Source: Polaribacter septentrionalilitoris (lineage in GTDB: Bacteria > Bacteroidota > Bacteroidia > Flavobacteriales > Flavobacteriaceae). Taken from it: a stretch of DNA of 64,000 nucleotides. Below the pieces are notes generated by a model, which saw only the letters and a list, made by a program, of their open reading frames with translations, was not told the DNA's origin and searched no databases. Position 1 is the first letter of the stretch. The number at the start of each line of letters is the position of its first letter. Where the stretch lies: assembly GCF_009832745.1 (NCBI RefSeq), contig NZ_VRMJ01000046.1:62001-126000 (forward strand). Direction: 5' to 3'. Below, piece by piece: positions 29,826-38,622 of the stretch. The translations under genes and the position numbers were made by a program.

Positions 29826-32800
29826 TTAATTTTTAAGTATTAAAACTACAGGTCCAATTAAGCCGGATTTTTCCAATTCAGTTTCATTACTTTTTGGACG
29901 AGCTGTTGTCCAAGTTTTTTTAGAATTCTTTGGTCTTTTATTGTCGAAAATCAATTGATTGCGCCAAGTATTGGTTACTTTAATTTCCAATTTGTTTTCT
30001 CCAACTTGTATTTCGTCTGTAATATCAAACTCAAAAGGTGGTGCCCATTTTACACCCACTTTTTTACCATTACACCATAATTCTGCAATGTTTGCAACTT
30101 CTCCTAAATCAATACTCATGAATTCTCCTAACTCTGTGACTTCAAAAATTTTGTTATACGTTATTGTACCTGAGTAATGTTGTATGGCTTCATTTTTCAA
30201 TTCAGTTAATGATTTTAATTCATCAACAACAATAGACTCTGGAGTATCCCAACCTTTTTCAAAAGATAATTGCCAGTTGTTTTGTAGTGACATTTTTTTA
30301 ATATCAATTGACTTTACAATTTCTTTTCCATTTTGATGAAAGATATACTCTCCAGATTTTGATGCTTTAACATCATCTTTATCCCAAGATATTTTTGGGT
30401 AATCATTTGTTTTATGAATTTGATACCACTCTGTTTTGGCATCTAAAATAGTTTGGTTATTAAAGGTAACTTTTGATGCAAATGGTTTTTTATCACTTTT
30501 AGAAAATACAATAATTGCACTTCCATTTTCAGGTAAAGAAACCACAACATTTGTTCTATTAGTTGATGATTTCCAAACTTTAGCATCTTGTTGAATTCCT
30601 GTAAACGCATCCCATATTTGTGGGGTTAAATTTTGTATTCTAAAACTTAATGACATATCAACTGGATTTTCTTCTTTAGAAGCTACAAAATAGATATGCG
30701 CATCTTTTGTTTCTCTGTGAATCCAATTGATATCTAAATCTTCAGAGACAATTACGTCTTTGGTTATTTTTTCTGCTTGTAAAACTTCATCAATGGTTTT
30801 ACCCCAATAAACTCGACCTTTTCCAACTTGTTTTACACCGCTTTTGGTGTTATCCCACAGTTCATCAGCAATAAAAAGTAATTCTTTTAAATCATTCTCA
30901 TTGTCCATTAAACTTGGTGAATCTTTAGGTTTATCACCCAAAATTACTGCCCCATTCATCACTAATTCTTTCAGTTTTTTTGCTGTTGATAGCAGTATAC
31001 TTTCTGAATCTCTTAATTTGATAATTCGATAATCCCCTCCATTTTCAACATGGATTTTATCTTCTTTAATACTGATTTTTTCTTGTAATATTTCTGCATT
31101 TAAATAATCAAATCTATATCCTTTTGGGAATTCATCTAAATCAAATGGTGGACGTTCAAAATGATCTCCATAATACCACAATACATCTGCCACATATTCT
31201 CCCTGCTGCAACACATATTGGTTTCTAGATAAATACGCTATCCAATCTGGCATGTACTTCCACCAAGTTTGCTGGCGTACAAAAGGAAAACCAATATTAC
31301 CCCCAAAACTAGATCCTGGATTTACATCTGTTTGTGGTGTATGAGAAAACGTGTGAAATACCAAGTGATTTACACCTTTTGCAAAATTATAATCGATTAA
31401 ATATTTTACAGAAAAAGGGTGTTCGTTCCACTTTACACCAACTTGTGTACACGCTTCTGCTGCTAATTTTGGTTTATTATATAAATGTGTAGCTGAAGAA
31501 GCGTTGTAAATGGGTTTTGCATATTCATTTTGATCTGATGGTGCTTTTGGATACCAAAATTCGGTCATAGGAATATCACTAACACCATAATAACGCATTG
31601 GATCTACAGGCAACACCTCTCCACCAGCACCTTCTGTATACACTTCTGCGCCCATTTCATGCGCAACTGTTGCAAAATGTTTGAAGAAATTATCAATAAA
31701 AACTTCATCCATTGTTTGGCGTAGATCTCTTAAAAATTTGGTTGTGGTTGCTGTATTTTCTATAATATAACCCATTGTAGCAGGTAGATATTTTTTTAAA
31801 CTATATCCTCTTCTTTGCTCAAATTCTTTAAACATATCTTCGGAATTGATTGTCCAAGTAGGCACGTGACTTTCCCAACTATCAATTAATAAACCGTGTA
31901 ATTTTCCATCTCCAATTGGCCCTCCATCTTTAATAAGATTTCCAATCATACCGTTTTTTAAATGATTTTCTATGGCAATTTTATCTAGTTTACTAGACTC
32001 CCAACCTGTAGCTTCTGGCACTGCAGGTTTGTTTGTCAATCGCATATTGATATGTCCAAAACGTACAATTGTCCAATTTCCATTAGGAACATTCCAAGTT
32101 AGTTTTCCATCGGTAGATAATTTATCGGTTAAGTTGATGATTGTCTCAGGTTTTATGATCGTATTTTCTGCGTAATTATACTGTACTTCTTTCTTTAAAC
32201 GTCTCAATACTTTTGCTGCTTTTGCCTCATGATTGTGCAATTTGGGTTTTGCACTTAATCTTATAGATTCTGGAGCAATAGCGTGTTTTCCTAAAAAAGT
32301 AAATTTAAATTCAGTAGCTGTTGTTTCTGGAACGGCTAAGGTTAGGTATTTGCGTCTATCATTCCAATTGGCATCTGGTATTTTTAAGGTTGTTATTTCT
32401 TGTAGCTTATTATTGATAAGTGCCTCTACTTTAATCGAAACTTCTACTCTTGGATAATTTGTACCTGTAATAATATGGCGCAACTGAGGGAAAACTATAG
32501 AACGCAAAGTAATCTCTTTATCAAACGAAGTTTTTACCCAAGTTTGTTGGTTTTTCACTTCAGTAATTCCTACTTTTCTATATTCCTTAAGTGGTTTTTT
32601 TAATCGAGTATTTTTTCTGGTAACAATTAATTCTGAATCTGGATTAAAAATATCTTGCCAAGGAACTATCCTATTGTTTGTTTCAATTTTTGATGGATTG
32701 TATGGTTTTAAATCATCACCTGCTAAAGTTGGAAAAGCCAGTACCTGAATATCTTTATAATCGTAATCTGGAGTATGGTATAAAGAATCTATCTTTAAAC

Positions 32801-33284
32801 TTTCTTGAAAATGTTTGCCTCCTGAAATATGATACGTAGTTTCTACCACTTCACGTTGCGCCTCATTTGCAGGTACCCAAGGACCACCAGTCATAGACCA
32901 ACCAGGACAATTTTGCATGGTAAATTTTAACCCTAAACGCTGGCATTCATCCGCAGCAAAACGAATCATATCTTCCCATTCTGGGGATAAAATTTTAATA
33001 GGTTTTACATTAGGAAAAGCACGACCTGCTTTGTTAAATAAATGAATTCCTTGTAAACCTGCATCTTTAATGGCTTGCAAATCTCGTTTTAACCCTTCTT
33101 TGCTAATATTGTTTCCATTCAAATGAAACCAAGTTTCTGGATGGTATTCTTTTGATGGAGATTTGAAGTTTTGAGATAACTCTTCAAAATTTACAGAAGA
33201 TTGATTCATTGAAGAATTCTCTTTTCTAGTTTGACAACTTAAAATTAAAAATGGTATAAATAAAACTAGTAATTTGTATTTCAT
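29826..33284 (-). CDS. GH106 alpha-L-rhamnosidase, lipoprotein
   Basis: I choose the ATG at 33284 (MKYKLLVLFIPFLILSC), which opens directly into a lipoprotein signal; the longer frame from 33383 would run through the operator at 33331-33348. The 1152-residue protein matches GH106 across its length: a barrel start (ETWFHLNGNNISKEGLKRDL), NCPGWSMTGGPWV, LLIDSWESHVPTW and YTEGAGGEVLPVDP in the catalytic region, and C-terminal sugar-binding beta-sandwiches of the GH2 type (about 1020-1150, IAELWCNGKKVGVKWAPPFE). GH106 removes alpha-L-rhamnose with inversion; I did not map the catalytic acids to numbered residues. A periplasmic anchor is inferred. It is a single-gene unit with its own operator and complements the truncated GH106 at the left edge. 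Confidence 0.9.
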   Translation of the reverse strand: MKYKLLVLFIPFLILSCQTRKENSSMNQSSVNFEELSQNFKSPSKEYHPETWFHLNGNNISKEGLKRDLQAIKDAGLQGIHLFNKAGRAFPNVKPIKILSPEWEDMIRFAADECQRLGLKFTMQNCPGWSMTGGPWVPANEAQREVVETTYHISGGKHFQESLKIDSLYHTPDYDYKDIQVLAFPTLAGDDLKPYNPSKIETNNRIVPWQDIFNPDSELIVTRKNTRLKKPLKEYRKVGITEVKNQQTWVKTSFDKEITLRSIVFPQLRHIITGTNYPRVEVSIKVEALINNKLQEITTLKIPDANWNDRRKYLTLAVPETTATEFKFTFLGKHAIAPESIRLSAKPKLHNHEAKAAKVLRRLKKEVQYNYAENTIIKPETIINLTDKLSTDGKLTWNVPNGNWTIVRFGHINMRLTNKPAVPEATGWESSKLDKIAIENHLKNGMIGNLIKDGGPIGDGKLHGLLIDSWESHVPTWTINSEDMFKEFEQRRGYSLKKYLPATMGYIIENTATTTKFLRDLRQTMDEVFIDNFFKHFATVAHEMGAEVYTEGAGGEVLPVDPMRYYGVSDIPMTEFWYPKAPSDQNEYAKPIYNASSATHLYNKPKLAAEACTQVGVKWNEHPFSVKYLIDYNFAKGVNHLVFHTFSHTPQTDVNPGSSFGGNIGFPFVRQQTWWKYMPDWIAYLSRNQYVLQQGEYVADVLWYYGDHFERPPFDLDEFPKGYRFDYLNAEILQEKISIKEDKIHVENGGDYRIIKLRDSESILLSTAKKLKELVMNGAVILGDKPKDSPSLMDNENDLKELLFIADELWDNTKSGVKQVGKGRVYWGKTIDEVLQAEKITKDVIVSEDLDINWIHRETKDAHIYFVASKEENPVDMSLSFRIQNLTPQIWDAFTGIQQDAKVWKSSTNRTNVVVSLPENGSAIIVFSKSDKKPFASKVTFNNQTILDAKTEWYQIHKTNDYPKISWDKDDVKASKSGEYIFHQNGKEIVKSIDIKKMSLQNNWQLSFEKGWDTPESIVVDELKSLTELKNEAIQHYSGTITYNKIFEVTELGEFMSIDLGEVANIAELWCNGKKVGVKWAPPFEFDITDEIQVGENKLEIKVTNTWRNQLIFDNKRPKNSKKTWTTARPKSNETELEKSGLIGPVVLILKN

Positions 33285-33330
33285 TTTGCTGATTTTATGA
33301 TATAAATAAACTTGTTTTTTTGTAGACATG

Positions 33331-33348
33331 TATCCTGTCGTATCAGGT
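33331..33348 (-). promoter_or_regulatory. Tandem operator-like element, GH106 gene
   Basis: TATCCTGT (33331-33338) and a weaker TATCAGGT (33341-33348), 10-bp spacing, 46 bp upstream of the start at 33284. Its place inside the longer frame from 33383 is part of the reason for rejecting that start. Confidence 0.62.
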
Positions 33349-33501
33349 AAAAAAGTCAATAAAAATAAATTAACTGCTTTCAATAATAAATCTATCCTCT
33401 TGATTAAAGATTTTAAAACTGGTTGTTATTCTTCAAATCGTTCATTAGTTTATGCTAAAAAAAAGTTAAATGTCTATTATTTCATAATACAACCGCTTCA
33501 A

Positions 33502-33519
33502 ACAGCATTCAACAGGATA
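33502..33519 (+). promoter_or_regulatory. Tandem operator-like element, surface PL28 gene
   Basis: ACAGCATT (33502-33509) and ACAGGATA (33512-33519), the reverse-complement form of the element, 56 bp upstream of the plus-strand gene at 33576. The element flips with gene direction, and the gene-proximal half-site is again the better one. Confidence 0.65.
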
Positions 33520-33575
33520 GTTTAATAAAGTTAGTATGTTATCTTTATTTTATATATCTTATAAGATACATAAAT

Positions 33576-34508
33576 ATGAAAAAATCAAAATTAATATTCA
33601 AACTTGCTTCAATTACAGCATTAATTATTTTTACGACCTTCTTCTCTTGTTCATCAGAAGAAGAAGCATCTGTGGACTCCCTATTCGAAAACCTACCAGA
33701 TCCAGACCCAGTTTCAGACCCAGATACTATAGTTATAGCTGCTGATGAAGATACAGGCGATTATACAACATGTAACTCAGATGGTGAAAACGCCACTAGA
33801 ACATCAAACGATTTACCAAACCCTGTTAATGTGGGTACTATTGACGATAGAACTTGTTATGCCAATTACAAAGAAAGTACTATTGACGGTATTACATGGG
33901 GTATATATAATATAACAGCTGACTCCAATAATCAAGATGCCGCAAACACCTTACAACCAAGAATGGAACGCTCATTACCTGTAGCGAACTCGAATGTAGG
34001 TTCATCTGTAAAATTTACAGGAGACTTTAGAATATTAGAAGTTGGAGACACAGGTTCTTTTGGTTCTAGTGGAAGTTATATAGCTCAAGCTAAGGGTCAA
34101 CATACTGGTGGTGGTGGTTCTCCAGATCCTGCGATTTGTTTGTATAGAGCACATCCTGTTTACGGTACTGGGATTAATGCTGATAAGCAAGTTGCTTTTG
34201 ATATTTATGCAGAACGAATCTTAGTTCGCGGTGGATCAGGCAGTGGAAGAGAAGTTGTTTTTCTAAAACAAGTAAATAAAAATGAAATAACTTCTTTTGT
34301 ATTAGAAGTAGGTTTTAAAGTAGACCCAAGCGATGCTTCTAAAAAAATACACTATTGTAATGCCATAATTGGTGGTGAAGCATTTAATTGGAATATTCCT
34401 GATCCTGAAAGAGGCACACAATCAAAAATTAGATATGGCGCATATCGTATTAAAGGTGGTAGAGCACAAATTAGATGGGCAAATACTACACATGAAAGAA
34501 TTCAATAG
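33576..34508 (+). CDS. PL28-type ulvan lyase, surface lipoprotein
   Basis: A 310-residue enzyme with a lipoprotein signal (TTFFSC) followed at once by SSEEEAS, matching the acidic lipoprotein export signal that places Bacteroidota lipoproteins on the outside of the outer membrane. A short acidic/Pro linker ([10 protein letters not shown]) leads to the PL28 domain (about 55-310: [59 protein letters not shown]). No T9SS tail or extra module is present, unlike the other two PL28s. It probably makes the first cuts in ulvan at the cell surface. It is the only rightward enzyme gene in this half of the window, divergent from the GH106 gene, each having its own operator. Confidence 0.92.
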   Translation: MKKSKLIFKLASITALIIFTTFFSCSSEEEASVDSLFENLPDPDPVSDPDTIVIAADEDTGDYTTCNSDGENATRTSNDLPNPVNVGTIDDRTCYANYKESTIDGITWGIYNITADSNNQDAANTLQPRMERSLPVANSNVGSSVKFTGDFRILEVGDTGSFGSSGSYIAQAKGQHTGGGGSPDPAICLYRAHPVYGTGINADKQVAFDIYAERILVRGGSGSGREVVFLKQVNKNEITSFVLEVGFKVDPSDASKKIHYCNAIIGGEAFNWNIPDPERGTQSKIRYGAYRIKGGRAQIRWANTTHERIQ

Positions 34509-34548
34509 TAATAAAAATTATTGACTCTCATACCAATTTGTAATTGAT

Positions 34549-34566
34549 ATTCCATAAAAATGGAAT
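34549..34566. terminator. Possible weak terminator between convergent genes
   Basis: A 7-bp stem ATTCCAT / ATGGAAT with a 4-nt A loop, flanked by AT-rich sequence, between the ends of the PL28 gene (34508) and the minus-strand gene at 34571. Weak; kept because the location fits. Confidence 0.4.
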
Positions 34567-34570
34567 TAAT

Positions 34571-35062
34571 TTAATCAGGATAGTATTCCCATTTACCAAC
34601 ATTGTTGTTGTAAAAATAAGTAGTGCCTTCGGTTCCAATATAATAGTGTAAACCAAAGCCTTTTGCCTTTGTATTATATGAAAAATTAGCCATCAAATTA
34701 CGGTTTTCAAATTCGTATTGAACGATATCCTTTGGAAATTCTCCAGTATCTTTTTGATTATCGTAAATATATTCGACTATCATTGATGCTTCTTTTTTTA
34801 ATTCATACCATTTTACAAAAAGAAAGGATTGATAAGGAATTAAGTATAACCCAATTGTGAATGCAATTATAAGAGAGATTCTTTTAAGTTTAAAAAGATA
34901 GAATACTAATGGAATTATATTTAGACCAAAAATTAGAATACAAAAAAACTGTTTTACCTCGCCTAAAGTATAATAGGCATAATAACAACTTACTATTTCT
35001 AAAATTACAAAAGTTAATAGAATTAGTTTAAACTTAGTTTTGTTCTTTTCTATAATTTTCAT
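34571..35062 (-). CDS. Small membrane protein of unknown function
   Basis: A 163-residue protein I do not recognise. It begins with a basic stretch (MKIIEKNKTKFK), then has three predicted transmembrane helices (about 12-30, 38-56 and 63-80) and a soluble C-terminal half (EYIYDNQKDTGEFPKDIVQY, then FGLHYYIGTEGTTYFYNN) rich in Tyr and Asn. It has no lipobox. It starts 28 bp after the stop codon of the PL40-like gene and has no tandem operator, so it is probably co-transcribed with that gene. Nothing in the sequence ties it to carbohydrate breakdown. Confidence 0.7.
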   Translation of the reverse strand: MKIIEKNKTKFKLILLTFVILEIVSCYYAYYTLGEVKQFFCILIFGLNIIPLVFYLFKLKRISLIIAFTIGLYLIPYQSFLFVKWYELKKEASMIVEYIYDNQKDTGEFPKDIVQYEFENRNLMANFSYNTKAKGFGLHYYIGTEGTTYFYNNNVGKWEYYPD

Positions 35063-35090
35063 TTATTACTGGTTACCTGTAAGTATTCCA

Positions 35091-38000
35091 TTATCTTTTA
35101 ATAAACTTCTTATAAACTGGTTTATTCATATTTAATCTGATAAAATAAACACCATTTGGAATTGAATTCACATCAAAATTTAGGTTCCCCCTCTCCACGT
35201 TTTCAATACTTGATTTTATCAATTTCCCCTGAATACTATAGAGCTGTATATCTAACTTTTGTAAAGTATTGGGAACTTTAATATTTAAATCTCCTTGAGT
35301 TGGATTAGGATACATAAAAATTGCGTTCTGGAATTTAGAATCATCAACAGACAAAGCATAGCCTAATGTATATTCTGAAAATGCTTTATCCTCTGCATCA
35401 GCATTAATAGTATTGTCTAAAAAAGTAAGTTGACTCCCTTTTCCAATATACAAAGAAACCTCTGTTGTATTTGCTTTAACGATGTTCCTCACAATGGCGA
35501 ATCTTCCTGTAAATGCAATTTTTAATTCTGGTAAATTAACAGCAACATTATCATCATCATTAGACAAAACATAATCAATAATTTCATGTCCATTAATTTG
35601 AGATATCACTTTTACACCTACAACTTTATCATCAACAATAATATTTTCGGTTGATTTTATGGTTGACACATTATTTGCTGATGGTTCGTATATGGTAATG
35701 AAAGGTTGATTCCAAGCTTCACCATATTTACGCGCAACAAAAACCTGTGTGTTTTTTTTATCATAGCCATTACTTACTTCTTGTGTTGGAGGTGCTAATG
35801 CTGCACTATATTCTTTATCTACACCTCCTGGAACGTTAACATGCAAATAATCATTTGTTGCTTGTAAATCGAACCTAGCCGTAATTGAATTACTTGTTAA
35901 TGCAGATGTTTTTGTATTAGAAAACCACCTCCATCCTGGTTGTTTTCTATCATCACCTATATCATTTTGGTATCTATTTGGAGTATCTGTTAAACTTAAA
36001 AGATTGCCTTCTGTTTTAATTTGCATTACATCTCCTAAACCATGAAACAAGTAATCGTGATAATTATTGACTACATTCGATTTTGACCTAAAAATATCGA
36101 CATAATAACCAGAGGTACTACTTGTTCTAATAATACTATTAGTACGTTGTTGATCTACATTATTTTGATTATCATCTAAAAATTGTGTTGAAAAGCTAAA
36201 ATTTGCAGCAATTGGGTTTGCATACGGTTTTGGCTCTGAAGCTTGTAATACAATTGGATCTACAATATTTTGCCAAGTACTATTCCCATTTGTTTTAGGA
36301 CCTCTACCAGAAGTACCATTTACAATAATTGTATTATGTGCTGCATAAGAAACTGCATATTGCTCATGTAATTCTGAACCATATCCGCTTGCTGAACCAC
36401 CAAAATCTGGCCCAATAACATAGCCTGCACCATACAATTCCATATCTAATCCTGAAGCGTGTGCATGTACATATGTACCACCTCCTGTATAATACATTAA
36501 ACCATTTTGTTTATCATCTACTCCAGAATAATTGCGTTGCATAACAACACCAGCATGCGATGCTTTAACGGTTCCATATTTTGGTTCACCATCTGCGCTA
36601 ATCGAATTATCAATATTTACACCCCAAAGTAATTGTAATGGACTGTTCCATTCTAAACGTTGATTTTCTATAACTGGATTATAACCTCCATCTTCAGCAT
36701 ATATTTTTTTTAAGGTTGATGATGCTCTTTCTTTCAAATCTGTATAGCCCTTTTTATCTGCAATTTTTAGAACACTTCTAAAAATATGTGCGTGGTCAGT
36801 AAAACTTCTACCTATATCTCCATAAGCCATTGTTGCCCCATTTGGATATAAGAAGTTTTCATAAATAAAAATACTTTCTAAGATGTCTTTATTATTCTCA
36901 ACGATTTTTAAATCAGGTTGATAATCATCTATAATATTCATCAATTGAATAAATAAAGCATGGGTAAACTTACCATAACCTGCAGATTCTGGCCATAAGC
37001 GATCTTCATCACTAAACCTATCTAACATCCAATTTACCCCTGGTTGGTTGCTATTTGCAGCACCATTCATCAATAGACTAAAATAAGCTGCTCTCTTTGC
37101 ATCATCTTCCATACACATGACATTATACAAAGCACCTGGCAATTCTAAAACTGGATGATTGGATGCATTTCCTCCAAGTTCTATGACATTATCTGCCATG
37201 ACTTCAAAAGCTTTTTGAGAAGTATCAAAATTAAAAGGAACTTGACTATTACTTGCTAAATCATAGACTGTTTTTCCTGTGGATGAAATAAAAGGTTGCA
37301 CAAAATCGTAAATCATTGCTACTCTTGTAAAGAGTTCTCTTGGCGGAATTAAATGATTAAAACTGCCTGAGTAAAATTGAAAATCTGTATTCTGAACGCT
37401 TAATAGTTTTACATATTGATGCAAAATATCTGAAGCAATTTGAGCATATTTTTCATCTTCTGTTAAATAATACAACATTGCACACTCTACACCAATATTT
37501 AATCGTGTTCTATGTGTAGTTCTATTTCCAGGTATTGGTGGTATAATAGAAATTTCTGCGCTAGGGTTACTTGCATGATTTAAAAATCTTGAAGCCTGAT
37601 TTTGTTTTAGTTGATTGAATAAACTGCTTGCCCAAGTATGATTAGAAATATTATCTAAAATACCTTGTCTATCTGCAGGACTTACCCAAATATGTGGATG
37701 TATTAAAGATTGTGTTTCTGTACCTCCATCAGAATTATTCAATAAATCTTTAAATTCAATATTATCAAAAGAAAAAGTTCCAGTACCTGAACGTGAAGTC
37801 GCCTGAATTTTAAATCCTGAAATATCGGCTTTAGGAAAAGCTGTGTTTCTTAATGAAAAATCATTAATAACACTTGTATTACCAACCCATAAATCCATTT
37901 TTCCATTAGCAACAGCTTCTGAATTTCCATTTGGTGCAGTATAACTTTGGTCACTACCAGAATTATTTACAATAAAGGTAATTTCTTGCTTACCTGTATA

Positions 38001-38474
38001 ATAACTTGAACTTGGTGCACCTCCAATATTATCTACAGTGGTTACTTTAAATTCATTGGTTCCATTTTTACCAACTATACCAAAACGACTTGCGTAGGTA
38101 GAATTTGTTCCAAATGAGGAACTGGAAAAACTATTACCAACAAAAACACTAAAAGTAGGATTTTGTGTGCCTGATTGGTAATTACTTAACTCAAAATCAA
38201 ATTTGAATTGTACCAAAGTTGGATTTTCTGTTAGATTAAAATTTCTAAACGCATATATTGTAGCTGCCTCATTTCTTTCAAATTGCAGAGCTCCATTATT
38301 GATACTTGTTATTAAATTCGTTTTACTTTCAGTTAGTCCATTAAAATCACCAATATCTGGCACAGTACTAATGTAATCTGAAACTACTGTTGAACTCTCA
38401 AAATCTTGTTGAAAGGTTTGAGCTTTAAATGCACTTGATAAAACTAGTAATATTAGTAATATACTTCTCTTCAT
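35091..38474 (-). CDS. Heparinase II/III-like lyase, probable PL40 ulvan lyase, T9SS-secreted
   Basis: I start this at 38474 (MKRSILLILLVLSSAFKAQ, a normal signal peptide); the longer frame from 38513 adds 13 residues that do not fit a signal. The 1127-residue protein has an N-terminal jelly-roll domain (about 20-245), an alpha/alpha toroid (about 260-620, starting HPHIWVSPADRQGILDNI), a beta-sandwich with the heparinase-type block THVHAHASG-like YVHAHASGLDMELYGAGY and AVSYAAHNTIIVNG, and a T9SS tail (YPNPTQGDL). This plan fits PL40 ulvan lyases and the wider heparinase II/III fold. The PL40 assignment leans on the ulvan context and on resemblance remembered, not searched. It is followed at 28 bp by the small membrane protein. 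Confidence 0.78.
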   Translation of the reverse strand: MKRSILLILLVLSSAFKAQTFQQDFESSTVVSDYISTVPDIGDFNGLTESKTNLITSINNGALQFERNEAATIYAFRNFNLTENPTLVQFKFDFELSNYQSGTQNPTFSVFVGNSFSSSSFGTNSTYASRFGIVGKNGTNEFKVTTVDNIGGAPSSSYYTGKQEITFIVNNSGSDQSYTAPNGNSEAVANGKMDLWVGNTSVINDFSLRNTAFPKADISGFKIQATSRSGTGTFSFDNIEFKDLLNNSDGGTETQSLIHPHIWVSPADRQGILDNISNHTWASSLFNQLKQNQASRFLNHASNPSAEISIIPPIPGNRTTHRTRLNIGVECAMLYYLTEDEKYAQIASDILHQYVKLLSVQNTDFQFYSGSFNHLIPPRELFTRVAMIYDFVQPFISSTGKTVYDLASNSQVPFNFDTSQKAFEVMADNVIELGGNASNHPVLELPGALYNVMCMEDDAKRAAYFSLLMNGAANSNQPGVNWMLDRFSDEDRLWPESAGYGKFTHALFIQLMNIIDDYQPDLKIVENNKDILESIFIYENFLYPNGATMAYGDIGRSFTDHAHIFRSVLKIADKKGYTDLKERASSTLKKIYAEDGGYNPVIENQRLEWNSPLQLLWGVNIDNSISADGEPKYGTVKASHAGVVMQRNYSGVDDKQNGLMYYTGGGTYVHAHASGLDMELYGAGYVIGPDFGGSASGYGSELHEQYAVSYAAHNTIIVNGTSGRGPKTNGNSTWQNIVDPIVLQASEPKPYANPIAANFSFSTQFLDDNQNNVDQQRTNSIIRTSSTSGYYVDIFRSKSNVVNNYHDYLFHGLGDVMQIKTEGNLLSLTDTPNRYQNDIGDDRKQPGWRWFSNTKTSALTSNSITARFDLQATNDYLHVNVPGGVDKEYSAALAPPTQEVSNGYDKKNTQVFVARKYGEAWNQPFITIYEPSANNVSTIKSTENIIVDDKVVGVKVISQINGHEIIDYVLSNDDDNVAVNLPELKIAFTGRFAIVRNIVKANTTEVSLYIGKGSQLTFLDNTINADAEDKAFSEYTLGYALSVDDSKFQNAIFMYPNPTQGDLNIKVPNTLQKLDIQLYSIQGKLIKSSIENVERGNLNFDVNSIPNGVYFIRLNMNKPVYKKFIKR

Positions 38475-38522
38475 TAATCTAATTTCTTTAAAGTGAAATG
38501 TACTATTTTTCATTTAGCTCTA

Positions 38523-38540
38523 TATCATGTGGTGTCCTGA
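38523..38540 (-). promoter_or_regulatory. Tandem operator-like element, PL40-like gene
   Basis: TATCATGT (38523-38530) and TGTCCTGA (38533-38540), 10-bp spacing, 48 bp upstream of the chosen start at 38474. Confidence 0.6.
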
Positions 38541-38568
38541 TGGTGAAATACCGATTTTATTAAAAGAA

Positions 38569-38599
38569 AAAACCTTTCAATATATAATTGAAAGGTTTT
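38569..38599 (-). terminator. Rho-independent terminator of the GH3 gene
   Basis: A perfect 13-bp stem (AAAACCTTTCAAT / ATTGAAAGGTTTT, 5-nt loop) 23 bp after the stop codon at 38623. Confidence 0.82.
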
Positions 38600-38622
38600 A
38601 AAAACTATTTTTAAAAAGTTAA

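Noticed and set aside
33285..33383. Longer N-terminus of the GH106 protein starting at 33383
   Set aside because: It would place 33 residues before a clean lipoprotein signal and cover the tandem operator; the ATG at 33284 is preferred.
33536..33745. Plus-strand frame overlapping the start of the surface PL28 gene
   Set aside because: It overlaps the PL28 gene in another phase and encodes low-complexity residues with no recognisable motif.
38475..38513. Longer N-terminus of the PL40-like protein from 38513
   Set aside because: The added 13 residues precede a normal signal peptide and leave only 9 bp between start codon and operator; 38474 fits better.
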